NCBI RefSeq assembly: GCF_013282745.1
Contig: NZ_CP054044.1
Location: 2,914,001 to 2,978,000, forward strand
Origin: Yersinia bercovieri ATCC 43970
GTDB lineage: Bacteria > Pseudomonadota > Gammaproteobacteria > Enterobacterales > Enterobacteriaceae
Direction: 5' to 3'
Length of the DNA: 64,000 bases
In this document: positions 51,401-63,211 of the stretch, in pieces
Layout of the letters: every line of letters begins with the position of its first letter
How positions within the stretch are numbered: position 1 is the stretch's first letter
Made by a program: the position numbers and the translations under genes
Notes under the pieces: generated by a model
Seen by the model: the letters and a program-made list of their open reading frames with translations, nothing else
What the model was told of the DNA's origin: nothing
Database searches by the model: none

Positions 51401-52987
51401 TTACACTTCATAATCAGGATCTGGGGCTTTCAGCGGCGTTATCTTCACCTTCAAGATACGATGGCTGCTCACTTCCAGTGGTTCAAACAGATAGTCACCA
51501 ATCTTCAACTGTTCGCCCACCTGAGGTATCCGCTGGCTATACTCCATCAACAATCCAGCCAATGTATGATATTCACGTTTATCATCAATCGGCAGTGGCA
51601 GATAGAGCACCAAATCCTCCAGTGGCATATAGCCATTCGCAATCCAGCAGCCATCCTCGATTTGCTGAATATCGTGGCGGGCATCCAACTCTTCACCCGC
51701 CACCGGTAGATTCCCGGCAATAGTCTCCATCACATCGGTCAGGGTGACTACCCCCTCAATGGAGCCGAACTCATCGACCACAAAGGCAAAATGGGTCTGC
51801 GCCTGACGGAACTGTTCCAATGCCATCAACAGTGAAACTTGTTCAGGGAAAATCAATGGCTGGCGAATCAGCGCCCGCAAATCGAGTTTTTCGCCTGATA
51901 ACTGCTGCTTCAACAGATCAATGACGTGAATAACACCTAGCGGTTCATCTGTTGAGCTATCTTCAGTGACCACAATTCGCGTATGCAGATTTTTCGTCAG
52001 TAGTTGAGTCAACTTCTCTGGTGGATCATTAAGGTCAAGATATTCAACATCATGGCGTGATGTCATGATGCTACTGACGGTACGCTGTGCCAGCCCTAAT
52101 ACCCGCTCGATCATCCGGCGCTCCTGCTCATTGAACACCTCCTGACCGCCACTGCTACTGTCTGCTATCAAGCTGGCGGTGTGGTTATCCAGCTCCGCCT
52201 CTTCGTGCTTACCGCTCAGCATACGCAGCACCGCCTCTGCGGTTCTTTCACGTAACGGGCGCACTGTCGACAGGAAGCGACGGCGGTTGAATTGAGCAAA
52301 CTGATTCAGTGATTCAATGATTACGGAGAAACCAATCGCGGCGTAGAGATATCCTTTCGGAATATGGTAGCCAAAACCTTCAGCCACTAAGCTAAAGCCG
52401 ATCATCAGTAAGAAACTCAGGCAGAGAATAACAATGGTTGGATGGGCATTCACGAAGCGAGTCAATGGCTTGCTGGCTAATAACATCAAACCAATCGCAA
52501 TACAGACCGCCGCCATCATCACTGCGAGGTGATCCACCATACCGACGGCAGTAATCACTGAGTCGAGGGAGAAGATGGCATCCAACACCACGATCTGTGC
52601 TACAACAGGCCAGAAGCGTGCGCCTTTGCGTTGCTGGTTCTGCTGATGATCCTTGCCCTCAAGGCGCTCATTAAGCTCCATGGTGGCTTTGAAGAGCAGG
52701 AATATCCCCCCGACGAGCATAATCAAGTCACGGGCACTAAATGGATGTCCGGAAAGGGTAACTAATGGCGCGGTTAATGTGGCTAACCACGAGATACAGG
52801 CCAGTAGCACCAAACGCATCAACAATGCGCACAGCAGACCTGTGACTCTGGCTTTATCCCGTTGATGGCGAGGTAATTTTTCTGCTAAAATGGCAATAAA
52901 TATTAGGTTATCAATACCTAACACAATTTCGAGCACAACCAGCGTCGCCAGTCCTGCCCAAATAGTAGGATCTGCGATCCATTCCAT
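51401..52987 (-). CDS. yegH: TerC/CBS-domain membrane protein YegH
   Basis: 528 residues (527 in E. coli). The TerC membrane domain (about 1-240) includes the motif [24 protein letters not shown] pair (about 300-425) and a CorC/HlyC transporter-associated domain (about 440-525) follow. Possibly a metal-ion exporter, but function is not established. In E. coli it flanks the colanic-acid cluster; here it flanks the polysaccharide cluster on its right. Confidence 0.93.
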   Translation of the reverse strand: MEWIADPTIWAGLATLVVLEIVLGIDNLIFIAILAEKLPRHQRDKARVTGLLCALLMRLVLLACISWLATLTAPLVTLSGHPFSARDLIMLVGGIFLLFKATMELNERLEGKDHQQNQQRKGARFWPVVAQIVVLDAIFSLDSVITAVGMVDHLAVMMAAVCIAIGLMLLASKPLTRFVNAHPTIVILCLSFLLMIGFSLVAEGFGYHIPKGYLYAAIGFSVIIESLNQFAQFNRRRFLSTVRPLRERTAEAVLRMLSGKHEEAELDNHTASLIADSSSGGQEVFNEQERRMIERVLGLAQRTVSSIMTSRHDVEYLDLNDPPEKLTQLLTKNLHTRIVVTEDSSTDEPLGVIHVIDLLKQQLSGEKLDLRALIRQPLIFPEQVSLLMALEQFRQAQTHFAFVVDEFGSIEGVVTLTDVMETIAGNLPVAGEELDARHDIQQIEDGCWIANGYMPLEDLVLYLPLPIDDKREYHTLAGLLMEYSQRIPQVGEQLKIGDYLFEPLEVSSHRILKVKITPLKAPDPDYEV

Positions 52988-53317
52988 ATTTCGCGTTTCA
53001 CCTTTTATTTCTACGGCTTATGCCACTGATGTGAATCATGTGCTCAAATCGTGAGGTTTTCAAATTTTAATATAAGAAATGGATGATATTTAAAAAATTT
53101 TCTCAAGGTAAATAAAAAATGTAACCAATTGAAAACAAGCTATAACTATATAGGGGTGCTTATGGAAAATAGTGGGAAACTAACAGATATTTCCTAGTTT
53201 AAACTAATGTCATATAATGGATAATCATAAAAAATAGTTATGTGAGTGTGTTTTTTCAACTCAATAGTGTAATTGAGTGTAAGCCCACAATGCAATTAAG
53301 CGTTGCAAATATGAATA

Positions 53318-53357
53318 GTTAGTTATAGGTAGCTGCAAAGCTAAGGGCGGTAGCGTT
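53318..53357 (+). promoter_or_regulatory. JUMPstart sequence with ops element (RfaH recruitment)
   Basis: The segment ends GGTAGCTGCAAAGCTAAG then GGCGGTAGCGT (53346-53356), which matches JUMPstart and its ops core GGCGGTAGCG. It lies 95 bases before manC in the 462-base yegH-manC gap, the usual leader position of polysaccharide operons. RfaH loaded at ops lets RNA polymerase read long distal operons. The rest of the gap is AT-rich; I could not fix a -35/-10 pair. Confidence 0.9.
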
Positions 53358-53449
53358 GCTAAATCGATTAGATATACTGGTTATTATTTCAAATGAAATG
53401 ATTACCGTTCTCATTTGAGTGCATCTTTCATAGTGACTAAGGATATATA

Positions 53450-54865
53450 ATGTTACTTCCGGTGATTATGGCTGGCGGAACAGGCAGTCGCTTGTGGCCG
53501 ATGTCAAGAGAACTTTATCCTAAGCAATTTTTACGCCTGCACGGGGTGAATTCGATGCTACAGGAGACCGTGAATCGGTTAGAGGGAATTTCCGTCAGAG
53601 AACCAGTTGTGATTTGCAATGAAGAACATCGTTTCTTGGTCGCAGAGCAGTTAAGACAAATAAACAAATTATCACATAATATTATTCTGGAACCTATTGG
53701 GCGTAACACTGCTCCTGCCATTGCACTAGCTGCACTCAATGCTATTTCTCAAGGTGACGATCCGATAATGTTGGTGTTGGCTGCTGATCATATTATCAAT
53801 AATTGCGACGCCTTCCACCAAGCTATTACCCGCGCTACCCCATTTGCTGAAAAAGACTGTTTGGTCACTTTCGGAATTGTACCAACAGGTCCAGAAACCG
53901 GCTACGGCTACATTCATCGAGGTGATGTGATCCTCAGTGATATATCTGAAGCTTTTAAAGTTAAGCGCTTTGTTGAAAAACCTAATTTAGATACCGCAGA
54001 ACAATACATCAATTCGGGGGAGTACTACTGGAATAGTGGTATGTTTATGTTCCGCGCCAAACGGTATATACAAGAACTGGAAAAATTCAGGCCAGATATT
54101 CTTGATGCTTGCAAAGCAGCAATCAAAGATTCGGATTCGGATAAAGACTTTATCACTATCGATAAAGATCGATTTAGTGCTTGCCCAGATGAGTCAATTG
54201 ACTATGCCGTAATGGAGCAAACTAGCAGCGCCGTTGTTGTGCCACTTGATGCGGGCTGGAGTGATGTCGGTTCCTGGTCCGCATTATGGGATGTCAGCAA
54301 GAAAGATAAGTCGGGCAACGCCGTAACGGGTGATACATTCTTACACGATACACAGAATTGCTATATCAATACGGATGAAAAATTAGTCGCTGCAGTAGGT
54401 GTTGACAATTTGGTTATTGTCAGCACGAAAGATGCGGTACTGGTGGTAGATAAATCTAAAGTTCAAGATGTTAAAAAAATTGTTGAACATCTTAAGCAAA
54501 CCAAACGCAGTGAATATCGCCGTCATAGAGAAACTTATCGACCTTGGGGCCGTTGCGATATTGTTGTTAATGAGCAACGCTTCAACGTTAACCGCATCAC
54601 GGTTAAGCCTGGCGGTGCATTTTCTATGCAGATGCACCATCATCGGGCCGAGCATTGGATTGTATTGTCGGGCACGGCAAAAGTAACGATTGGGGATAAA
54701 ACATTCTTAATCACAGAAAACCAGTCTACATTTATTCCTATTGGTTCTCTTCATATGCTGGAAAATCCAGGTAAAATTTCACTTGAATTGATTGAAGTTC
54801 AGTCAGGATCTTACTTGGGTGATGACGATATTATTAGAATTAAAGATCATTATGGCCGCTGCTGA
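53450..54865 (+). CDS. manC: Mannose-1-phosphate guanylyltransferase
   Basis: 471 residues, type II PMI/GMP family. The pyrophosphorylase signature [19 protein letters not shown] at the start, the substrate motif FVEKP, and a C-terminal cupin with [16 protein letters not shown]. It makes GDP-mannose from mannose-1-phosphate and GTP. First gene of the polysaccharide cluster, 13 bases before manB. Confidence 0.96.
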   Translation: MLLPVIMAGGTGSRLWPMSRELYPKQFLRLHGVNSMLQETVNRLEGISVREPVVICNEEHRFLVAEQLRQINKLSHNIILEPIGRNTAPAIALAALNAISQGDDPIMLVLAADHIINNCDAFHQAITRATPFAEKDCLVTFGIVPTGPETGYGYIHRGDVILSDISEAFKVKRFVEKPNLDTAEQYINSGEYYWNSGMFMFRAKRYIQELEKFRPDILDACKAAIKDSDSDKDFITIDKDRFSACPDESIDYAVMEQTSSAVVVPLDAGWSDVGSWSALWDVSKKDKSGNAVTGDTFLHDTQNCYINTDEKLVAAVGVDNLVIVSTKDAVLVVDKSKVQDVKKIVEHLKQTKRSEYRRHRETYRPWGRCDIVVNEQRFNVNRITVKPGGAFSMQMHHHRAEHWIVLSGTAKVTIGDKTFLITENQSTFIPIGSLHMLENPGKISLELIEVQSGSYLGDDDIIRIKDHYGRC

Positions 54866-54878
54866 TTTAAGGGAAACA

Positions 54879-56255
54879 ATGAAGACGTTAACTTGTTTTA
54901 AAGCCTATGACATCCGTGGTCAGTTGGGTTCAGAATTAAATGAAGATATTGCTTACCGCATTGGTCGAGCCTTCGGTGAATATTTAAAGCCTAAAACAGT
55001 TGTTGTCGGTGGTGATGTTCGTTTGACAAGTGAACCCTTAAAAATGGCCTTGGCTGAAGGACTGATGGATGCTGGAAGTGATGTCTTGGATATTGGATTA
55101 AGTGGTACGGAGGAAATTTATTTCGCTACTTTTTATTTAGGAGTCGATGGCGGAATAGAAGTGACAGCTAGTCATAATCCAATCGATTATAACGGTATGA
55201 AGCTAGTTCGAGATAATGCTAAGCCAATAAGTGGTGATACTGGTTTACGCGATATACAAGAATTGGCTGAACAAAATAATTTTAAGCCGGTCGATAAGAG
55301 TAAAAGAGGTAGCTATAAAACAATCTCGATACTTAAAGAGTATGTTGATCACTTAATGAGCTATATCGATTTTAAAAACTTCACTCGCCCACTAAAATTA
55401 GTCATTAACTCTGGTAATGGCGCTTCAGGGCATATTATTGATGAAATAGAAAAACGTTTTATTGCTGCGCATCTACCCATCGAATTCGTAAAACTTCATC
55501 ACCATCCTGATGGTAACTTCCCAAATGGTATTCCCAATCCGCTATTACCTGAATGTCGCGCTGATACTGAAAAGTTAGTCATTGAGTCTCGTGCAGATAT
55601 GGGGATTGCATTTGATGGCGATTTTGATCGCTGTTTCCTGTTTGATGAAAATGGAAAGTTCATTGAAGGTTACTATATTGTAGGATTACTGGCTGAGGCC
55701 TTTTTAAAGAAAGAACCCGGTGCCAAGATAATTCATGACCCTCGCTTAACCTGGAATACGATTGATATCGTTGAAAATTCAGGCGGTATTCCAGTCATGT
55801 CAAAAACGGGACATGCTTTTATCAAAGAACGTATGCGCAAAGAAGATGCAGTGTATGGTGGTGAAATGAGCGCACACCATTATTTCAGAGACTTCGCATA
55901 TTGTGACAGTGGAATGATTCCATGGTTGCTGGTTGCGGAGTTATTATGTGTGAAGAATAAATCCTTGAGTCAATTAGTGGGTGATCGTATTCAAGAGTTT
56001 CCTGCGTCAGGTGAAATTAACCTCCAACTAAAAGATGCTAAAGACAGTATTACTAAAATTAGAACTATTTACGAGCTCGACGCTGTTACTATTGATTTAA
56101 CGGATGGAGTAAGTATCGAGTATAGTGATTGGCGGTTTAATTTAAGAGTGTCTAATACAGAACCAGTGGTCCGCTTAAATGTTGAGTCGATGGGGAGTAT
56201 GGTACTGATGCAGAATAAGACAAAAGAAATATTAGCACTGCTAGGTGGAAAATAA
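54879..56255 (+). CDS. manB: Phosphomannomutase
   Basis: 458 residues from the ATG at 54879 ([17 protein letters not shown]), as in E. coli CpsG. A longer start at 54792 would overlap manC and is not supported. The phosphoserine loop TASHNP, the metal loop DGDFDR and [10 protein letters not shown] are intact. It interconverts mannose-6- and mannose-1-phosphate for GDP-mannose. Confidence 0.97.
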   Translation: MKTLTCFKAYDIRGQLGSELNEDIAYRIGRAFGEYLKPKTVVVGGDVRLTSEPLKMALAEGLMDAGSDVLDIGLSGTEEIYFATFYLGVDGGIEVTASHNPIDYNGMKLVRDNAKPISGDTGLRDIQELAEQNNFKPVDKSKRGSYKTISILKEYVDHLMSYIDFKNFTRPLKLVINSGNGASGHIIDEIEKRFIAAHLPIEFVKLHHHPDGNFPNGIPNPLLPECRADTEKLVIESRADMGIAFDGDFDRCFLFDENGKFIEGYYIVGLLAEAFLKKEPGAKIIHDPRLTWNTIDIVENSGGIPVMSKTGHAFIKERMRKEDAVYGGEMSAHHYFRDFAYCDSGMIPWLLVAELLCVKNKSLSQLVGDRIQEFPASGEINLQLKDAKDSITKIRTIYELDAVTIDLTDGVSIEYSDWRFNLRVSNTEPVVRLNVESMGSMVLMQNKTKEILALLGGK

Positions 56256-56257
56256 TT

Positions 56258-57052
56258 GTGAAAGAGATGTTGCAAGCCATCTATCGCTATAGAGGCTTTA
56301 TAATTGGTTCGTCTAGACGAGAATTTCAGTCAAGATATCAATCTAGTATACTTGGACCTCTTTGGCTCATTATTCAACCTTTATCATTGATACTTGTATA
56401 TACAATCGTTTTCTCTGCAATAATGAAAGCTAAGTTACCAGGAAATCCAAGTCATGTAGCATACAGTATTTATCTTTGTTCAGGGATTATACTGTGGAAT
56501 TTATTTTCAGAGGTTATATCAAAAAGTGTGACGGTTTTTATACGACACGCTAATCTAATTAAGAAGATTAATTTCCCCAAAATATGCTTGCCTGTTGTAA
56601 TAATAGCTACCAGTACCATTAACTTCTTCTTGATATTTGCTATATTCTTTATCTTTCTTGTGGTTTCGAACAGTCTACAAGGGTTGTCTATATTATTTAT
56701 TATTCCTGTAGTGTTACTGACTCTTCTATTCTCTATAAGTTTGGGAATGATTATAGCTGTACTCAATGTTTTTTTCAGGGACGTTGGTCAGTTCATAATA
56801 GTTATACTCCAATTTTGGTTCTGGTTAACACCAATAGTATATCCTGTTTCTATTTTACCTATATGGGTTCAAAATATCATTCACTATAATCCGTTAACGG
56901 GTTTGGTTATTTCCGCACAAAAAATATTTGTTGCTGGTGAAGCTCCCCTGTTAAGCAATTTACTGCCTGCAGTAATAGCTATAGTGATATTTTCTATATT
57001 GGGATTAGGCTTGTTTAAAAAATATGGAAACGATATGGTAGATGAATTATGA
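56258..57052 (+). CDS. wzm: Polysaccharide ABC exporter permease Wzm
   Basis: 264 residues, six helices, ABC-2 type. SRREFQSRYQSSILGPLWLI is the amphipathic N-terminal element of Wzm/KpsM proteins. Start is GTG at 56258, three bases after the manB stop; the wzt start overlaps by four bases. It forms the channel moving lipid-linked polymer to the periplasm. AT-rich compared with manB. Confidence 0.93.
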   Translation: MKEMLQAIYRYRGFIIGSSRREFQSRYQSSILGPLWLIIQPLSLILVYTIVFSAIMKAKLPGNPSHVAYSIYLCSGIILWNLFSEVISKSVTVFIRHANLIKKINFPKICLPVVIIATSTINFFLIFAIFFIFLVVSNSLQGLSILFIIPVVLLTLLFSISLGMIIAVLNVFFRDVGQFIIVILQFWFWLTPIVYPVSILPIWVQNIIHYNPLTGLVISAQKIFVAGEAPLLSNLLPAVIAIVIFSILGLGLFKKYGNDMVDEL

Positions 57053-58266
57053 TTAGTTCAGTATCAGTAAAAAATTTAGGTAAGGCCTATAAGCAATATC
57101 CAACAAAATTAAGCAGACTTAAAGAATGGATATTGGCAAAAAAATACCACTCCCTCAAATGGGTTCTCAGAGATATTAATTTTAATATTAATCCTGGGGA
57201 TTCGGTTGGAATAATAGGTATAAATGGGGCGGGAAAGAGTACATTATTAAAATTGATTACCGGCACTGCAACTCCTACGGAGGGTGACGTTACAATTAGA
57301 GGCCGTGTAGCTGCTCTATTAGAGCTTGGTATGGGATTTCATCCAGATTTTACAGGTAGACAAAATGTCTTTATGTCTGGCCAACTTCTAGGCTTAAGTG
57401 TACCTGAACTTGAAAAGTTAATGCCTGAAATAATAAAATTTTCTGAAATAGGGGATTATATTGATCAGCCTGTCAGGGTGTATTCCAGTGGAATGCAAGT
57501 AAGGCTTGCATTCAGTGTTGCCACTGCGGTAAGACCTGATGTACTTATCATTGATGAGGCTCTTTCTGTTGGAGATGCCTACTTCCAACATAAAAGTTTT
57601 GAGCGTATCAAAGAATTTAAAAAACAGGGTACAACCTTGCTTATTGTCTCTCACGACAAGCAAGCGATTCAAAATATTTGTGATAAAGTTATTTTAATTT
57701 CTAATGGTCAGAAAATAATGGAAGGAGAACCTGAAGCCGTTCTCGATTATTATAATGCGTTATTATCTGATAACAGCGGAAAAGTGAATGCTTCACAAAA
57801 TATTTCTAATGGAAATATCCAAACTATTTCTGGCAATGGTGATGCTACGTTTGTACACGTCAATATTACTGATGTAAATGGTAAACCAATAGAAGTTATC
57901 ACTGTTGGTCAGCGTGTCACTTTGAAAATCGAACTGGCCGTAAATAGAGATTTAAAAGATTTATGCGTAGGTTATTTGATCAAAAATAGATTAGGAGAAG
58001 AGATTTTTGGCACAAATACTTATTATCATTCTAAAGTAATAGATAAAGTAATGGCAGGCGAGACTATACATTACAAATTCACGTTTGATGCAAACATAGG
58101 TGAAGGAAATTATTCGGTTTCCGTCGCAGCTCATATGGGGCATAACCATTTAAGTAAAAATTATGAATGGAAGGATTTAGCATTTGTATTTACTATTGTT
58201 AATACATCTAAAAATAATTTTGTTGGTTCTTCTTGGATACCCCCAACTGTAGAGTATTGCAAATAA
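57049..58266 (+). CDS. wzt: Polysaccharide ABC exporter ATPase Wzt with C-terminal carbohydrate-binding domain
   Basis: 405 residues. An ATPase domain (about 1-245) has Walker A GINGAGKST, signature YSSGMQVRLAFS and Walker B LIIDEALSVGD. A C-terminal extension of about 150 residues (255-400) matches the Wzt_C beta-sandwich, which in O8/O9a systems recognises the capped end of the polymer. Its presence predicts that export depends on a chain-end modification, and the next gene encodes a methyltransferase. Confidence 0.94.
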   Translation: MISSVSVKNLGKAYKQYPTKLSRLKEWILAKKYHSLKWVLRDINFNINPGDSVGIIGINGAGKSTLLKLITGTATPTEGDVTIRGRVAALLELGMGFHPDFTGRQNVFMSGQLLGLSVPELEKLMPEIIKFSEIGDYIDQPVRVYSSGMQVRLAFSVATAVRPDVLIIDEALSVGDAYFQHKSFERIKEFKKQGTTLLIVSHDKQAIQNICDKVILISNGQKIMEGEPEAVLDYYNALLSDNSGKVNASQNISNGNIQTISGNGDATFVHVNITDVNGKPIEVITVGQRVTLKIELAVNRDLKDLCVGYLIKNRLGEEIFGTNTYYHSKVIDKVMAGETIHYKFTFDANIGEGNYSVSVAAHMGHNHLSKNYEWKDLAFVFTIVNTSKNNFVGSSWIPPTVEYCK

Positions 58267-59849
58267 TGGCTGATTTTTATCGTGCATTTGAAGATAAATA
58301 TAGAGGTTCGCAGGCTTCAATTAAAGAAAGATTAATGGTTTACTCTCCTTTAATTGAAAAGATAAAAGAGTTGCATGGAGGATTAACTTCTTTAGATCTG
58401 GGTTGTGGTCGAGGGGAGTGGATGTCACTTCTGAGAGATCTTGGGGTTGAAACTTTTGGTATCGATCTGGATGATGCGATGCTCGAGGAATGTAGAATTA
58501 GAAATTTCTCAGTTAGAAATGTAGATGCAATTTCCTTTTTAAACTCTTGTGAGGCTGAGAAGTATCATATAATCACTGCATTCCATTTTGTTGAACATAT
58601 AGCATTTGATGACTTATGTACCGTTATTGATAACGCTATTCGTGCACTTAAACCGGGTGGGATTTTGATTTTAGAAACACCAAACGCTGAGAATATAATC
58701 GTCGGGACAAATAATTTTTATCTTGATCCCACACATAAAAAACCTATTCCTGCTCTTTTACTCAATTTCTTATGTGAGTATTATGGGTTGAGAAATAGTT
58801 ATATCATGCGATTGCAACATCCGCAAGGATTAATGGAGAAAGCCGATTTTGGCTTATATGATGTCATTACAGGGGTTAGTTTTGATTATTCAGTTATTGC
58901 ACAGAAAAAAGATATCAATGCTATTGATGTTAATATAGAAGAAATTTTGGGTGGAAAATCAGGGTATAATTTAGAAAAGTTATCCAAATTATATGATAAA
59001 AAAACCGCGGCAAAATTTGAAGAAAGTAAAGAAAACTATAATTTATTAGAAGAGAAAATTAATTTATTAGAGAATAGCCTACAAGATGTTCAGTTAGAAT
59101 TTAAGCTTCTAATTGAAGACCGAACGAAAGAGTTGGCAATGCTTGAAAATAGAATTGAGCTTATTTACAAAAGTAACTCATGGAAATTTACAGCACCGTT
59201 CAGATTTATTTCTTCAAAGATAAATAAACAACGTACAAAAAAAATAAGTAATAGTAATAATGCCAAGCTTATTTCTGTTAGGAATAATAAATATGCCATT
59301 AAGGCATATTTATTATTGAAAAAATTAAACCCAAGTAGTGCGGTTTTTTTGAAATTGAAATATGATGAAGTAATCTTTAACACGGAAGTGAATAATTTCA
59401 ACAAAAATAAAAAAGCTCAAGAAGAACTTGCGATAGCTAGTAAAAATAAAACGGCAGACAACCTCAATGAACTTAATCATTTCGACTTGGTTTCAGAAGT
59501 AAATCATATAAATATGATGTCGACTGATAGTTATATTAATTACCTCCAAGATGTGATTAAAAGTAATGGTTTTCAACATTTAAACTCTAGTCTTCCCGTT
59601 GGTACGGATACTTGGATTTTAAAAATTAAAGAAGCTTTGTATCTTAATAAGCCACTTGACGAATTATTCTCTGAAAACAATGAGAATATAGCTGCAGCAA
59701 CTGCTTTGTATATTGTACTGCTAAATAGAATGCCTGAAAATGATATAGTTAGAAGTAAGCCAATAAGACATTTATGCATGGTAATACAGCAAAGTGAAGA
59801 ATATAAAAAAGCTTCTGGGAATAATTTGAAGAATTGGTGTAATTTATGA
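58266..59849 (+). CDS. SAM methyltransferase with coiled coil, probable O-chain terminator (WbdD-like)
   Basis: 527 residues from the ATG at 58266, which overlaps the wzt stop (TAATG). The methyltransferase domain (about 35-215) has DLGCGRGEW at 44-52 and ETPN after strand 4. A heptad-rich coiled coil spans about 248-302, ending in KSNSWKFTAPFR. The C-terminal 480-515 (LYIVLLNRMPEND, SEEYK) resembles DUF4214. Unlike the O9a terminator there is no room for a kinase between methyltransferase and coiled coil. Methyl capping that stops elongation and licenses Wzt export is inferred. Confidence 0.82.
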   Translation: MADFYRAFEDKYRGSQASIKERLMVYSPLIEKIKELHGGLTSLDLGCGRGEWMSLLRDLGVETFGIDLDDAMLEECRIRNFSVRNVDAISFLNSCEAEKYHIITAFHFVEHIAFDDLCTVIDNAIRALKPGGILILETPNAENIIVGTNNFYLDPTHKKPIPALLLNFLCEYYGLRNSYIMRLQHPQGLMEKADFGLYDVITGVSFDYSVIAQKKDINAIDVNIEEILGGKSGYNLEKLSKLYDKKTAAKFEESKENYNLLEEKINLLENSLQDVQLEFKLLIEDRTKELAMLENRIELIYKSNSWKFTAPFRFISSKINKQRTKKISNSNNAKLISVRNNKYAIKAYLLLKKLNPSSAVFLKLKYDEVIFNTEVNNFNKNKKAQEELAIASKNKTADNLNELNHFDLVSEVNHINMMSTDSYINYLQDVIKSNGFQHLNSSLPVGTDTWILKIKEALYLNKPLDELFSENNENIAAATALYIVLLNRMPENDIVRSKPIRHLCMVIQQSEEYKKASGNNLKNWCNL

Positions 59850-62161
59850 TTTATGTTAATATTACTAGTACTTTCAGTAGTAAACGTAAAACTGGGATTC
59901 AGCGTGTTGTTGTTACTTTAAGTGAGTTTTTGTCAAAAAATATAAATTACAAATTCATCACTTATGATAATAATAATTCAGAGTTCAAATTAATTAGTGA
60001 CTACGAATGTATCAGCCACGCTATATATGATGAAGAATGTAAGCTACTTACGTTTAATTTTAATGAACTGAAACAGGGGGATATATTTTTCGATATTGAT
60101 GCTGCTTGGAGTGATGGTGTTAATCGAAAGTTTCTCTATGAGATTCTCAAGAGAAAAGGGGTGAAAATATACAACCTACATTATGATAGTGTGCCATTAG
60201 TTAATTCCGCTTGGTCTCATCAGAATACTGTAATAAGTTACATTGAATCATTCTATGCTAAAATTGCATATAGTGATTATATATTCTCAATTTCTAACTT
60301 TGTAAAAAAGGAACTTGATGATTTTAGTAGAGATTTTATAGGTGTATCAAAGGATGGATCAGTAATTGATTTGGGCCCATTGCCCGTACATGAAGAAATA
60401 GATATAAAAAAATTATCTCAGATAGATAAAAAACTCACGCATGTACTAAAAAATAACTTTCTTCTTGCTGTTGGTACTCTTGAACCAAGGAAAAATTATT
60501 CGCAGTTACTTTCCTCCTTTCTAAAAATAGATAATGGAAATACGAATTTAGTTATTGTTGGTCGTAAGGGATGGAATATTGATGAGTTTGTCGAGGAACT
60601 TACTTCTCACCCTAGATATAATAAAGATATATTCTGGCTCGATGATGTTAGCGATGAAGAATTAGCATTTTTGTATAAGAGATGTCGAGCTTATATCACG
60701 ACATCTCTTTATGAAGGTTATGGCTTGCCAGCGATGGAGGCATTATCGTTTGGTGCGGCGACAATTGTATCTAATGGCGGGGCTTTGCCAGAAGTTGTCA
60801 GTCAGTTTGCATTTGTTTTCGATCTAAATAATAATATAGAACTAGAAAAAGCACTCACAGATGTTATCCATTCAGATGATTTTTACTCTGTACTAAAAAA
60901 TAAGGCAGAGGATTTTCAGTATACTTCTTGGGATACTGTTGCGTGTTCAATTATATCTAAAATTGATGAGCTAGAGAATTGCGCCGCCGATTATTCTTTC
61001 GAAGAGAAGGTTAATCAAGCGGTTTATATTTCTATAGATATAAATAAATTTAGATTAAGCATCAAGTCTTTGAAAGATAAGATGAAATTCATTAATGAAA
61101 TCGTTGTCTTAACTAAAAAAGAGTATGTAAACGATTTTGAAGCGGAGATTTCTAATCTAGGTTTCTCACCACATGTTTTTTGTGACGAAGATATTCTTGC
61201 CGATATTGGTCTCAGTATATTAGATCACCAAGAAAGAAATACGTTATTGAGGAAAGAGCTTTATACTCAAGTAGTCATAAAAGATAACTTTATTGCAGCT
61301 GATGATGATTATATTGCACTTAATAACATAAGTGAGGAATACTTCAGAAGTAATAATGTTCACAACTGCTATTATTATTATAATTCGCTTGAATCTTGGC
61401 TTGGCAGTTACCCAAATAGAAGTAGTTATGATCGCGGTCTTTTAAAAACAGCTCAGTTGCTTAAGTCGTATGGTTTTCATACGAAGGCTTATTCATCACA
61501 TATGCCGCAAATAATAAATAAGAAATTAGTGAACGAGATTTACGGTAAATATTTGGCTAGTGATAAAAACAAAGGGGTGGATGAATGGAGTGTTTATTTT
61601 AATATTGCTACGTTCTATTTCCCTAATAATTTCTCCATTAAAGAGTATAGATGTTTTTCTTGGCCAGGAAATCCATCTGACTGGCCTTGTGATGTCATTC
61701 CAGTAGAGTTTGATTTTCAAAACTATTATGACTCATTAGAAAATGGATTTAATGAAATTGTAGAGGATCCTGATAAAATTCTTGAATATAAAAAGGGTCT
61801 AGAAAAAGTAAAAATGACTGAAGTGCAAAAAATGAATGAGAAAGTGAGGCCGATTTGTTTACTCGTAGATGTAAATAAATTTACATTCATGCAACCATCA
61901 TTTGAACTTATCTCCGGTCCCATTCATCTTCGTCGTATCATTGTACTCAATAAATCAAGTGAACATTTTGATATAGAAATGCAGATAATTGACTCTGGTT
62001 CAGTGAAAATTAGAGAAGAGTATTTTAATACTAGAAATAGTAGTTGGATTCCTCTATTCCCACCAAATGAACCGGGTGTATATTTTATGGAGTGTAAATT
62101 GCTCCAATCTGGTAAAGTGATAAGTACAACTAATGTTGAGTTAAGTGTCGCATCTAATTAG
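59846..62161 (+). CDS. Multidomain glycosyltransferase (GT4 module plus second catalytic-like module)
   Basis: 771 residues, overlapping the previous gene by four bases. Residues about 1-385 form a GT4 glycosyltransferase: GTLEPRKNYSQLLSSF and the E-x7-E segment EGYGLPAMEALSFG at 290-303. A second region (about 395-640) carries IAADDDYIAL with three aspartates at 486-488, suggesting a metal-dependent GT-A-like or stealth-like domain. The last 110 residues look like a beta-sandwich. This is the only polymerising transferase visible before the window ends, so it may make more than one linkage. Acceptor and donor are unknown. Confidence 0.82.
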   Translation: MIYVNITSTFSSKRKTGIQRVVVTLSEFLSKNINYKFITYDNNNSEFKLISDYECISHAIYDEECKLLTFNFNELKQGDIFFDIDAAWSDGVNRKFLYEILKRKGVKIYNLHYDSVPLVNSAWSHQNTVISYIESFYAKIAYSDYIFSISNFVKKELDDFSRDFIGVSKDGSVIDLGPLPVHEEIDIKKLSQIDKKLTHVLKNNFLLAVGTLEPRKNYSQLLSSFLKIDNGNTNLVIVGRKGWNIDEFVEELTSHPRYNKDIFWLDDVSDEELAFLYKRCRAYITTSLYEGYGLPAMEALSFGAATIVSNGGALPEVVSQFAFVFDLNNNIELEKALTDVIHSDDFYSVLKNKAEDFQYTSWDTVACSIISKIDELENCAADYSFEEKVNQAVYISIDINKFRLSIKSLKDKMKFINEIVVLTKKEYVNDFEAEISNLGFSPHVFCDEDILADIGLSILDHQERNTLLRKELYTQVVIKDNFIAADDDYIALNNISEEYFRSNNVHNCYYYYNSLESWLGSYPNRSSYDRGLLKTAQLLKSYGFHTKAYSSHMPQIINKKLVNEIYGKYLASDKNKGVDEWSVYFNIATFYFPNNFSIKEYRCFSWPGNPSDWPCDVIPVEFDFQNYYDSLENGFNEIVEDPDKILEYKKGLEKVKMTEVQKMNEKVRPICLLVDVNKFTFMQPSFELISGPIHLRRIIVLNKSSEHFDIEMQIIDSGSVKIREEYFNTRNSSWIPLFPPNEPGVYFMECKLLQSGKVISTTNVELSVASN

Positions 62162-63210
<1,049 letters not shown>

Positions 63211-63211
<1 letters not shown>

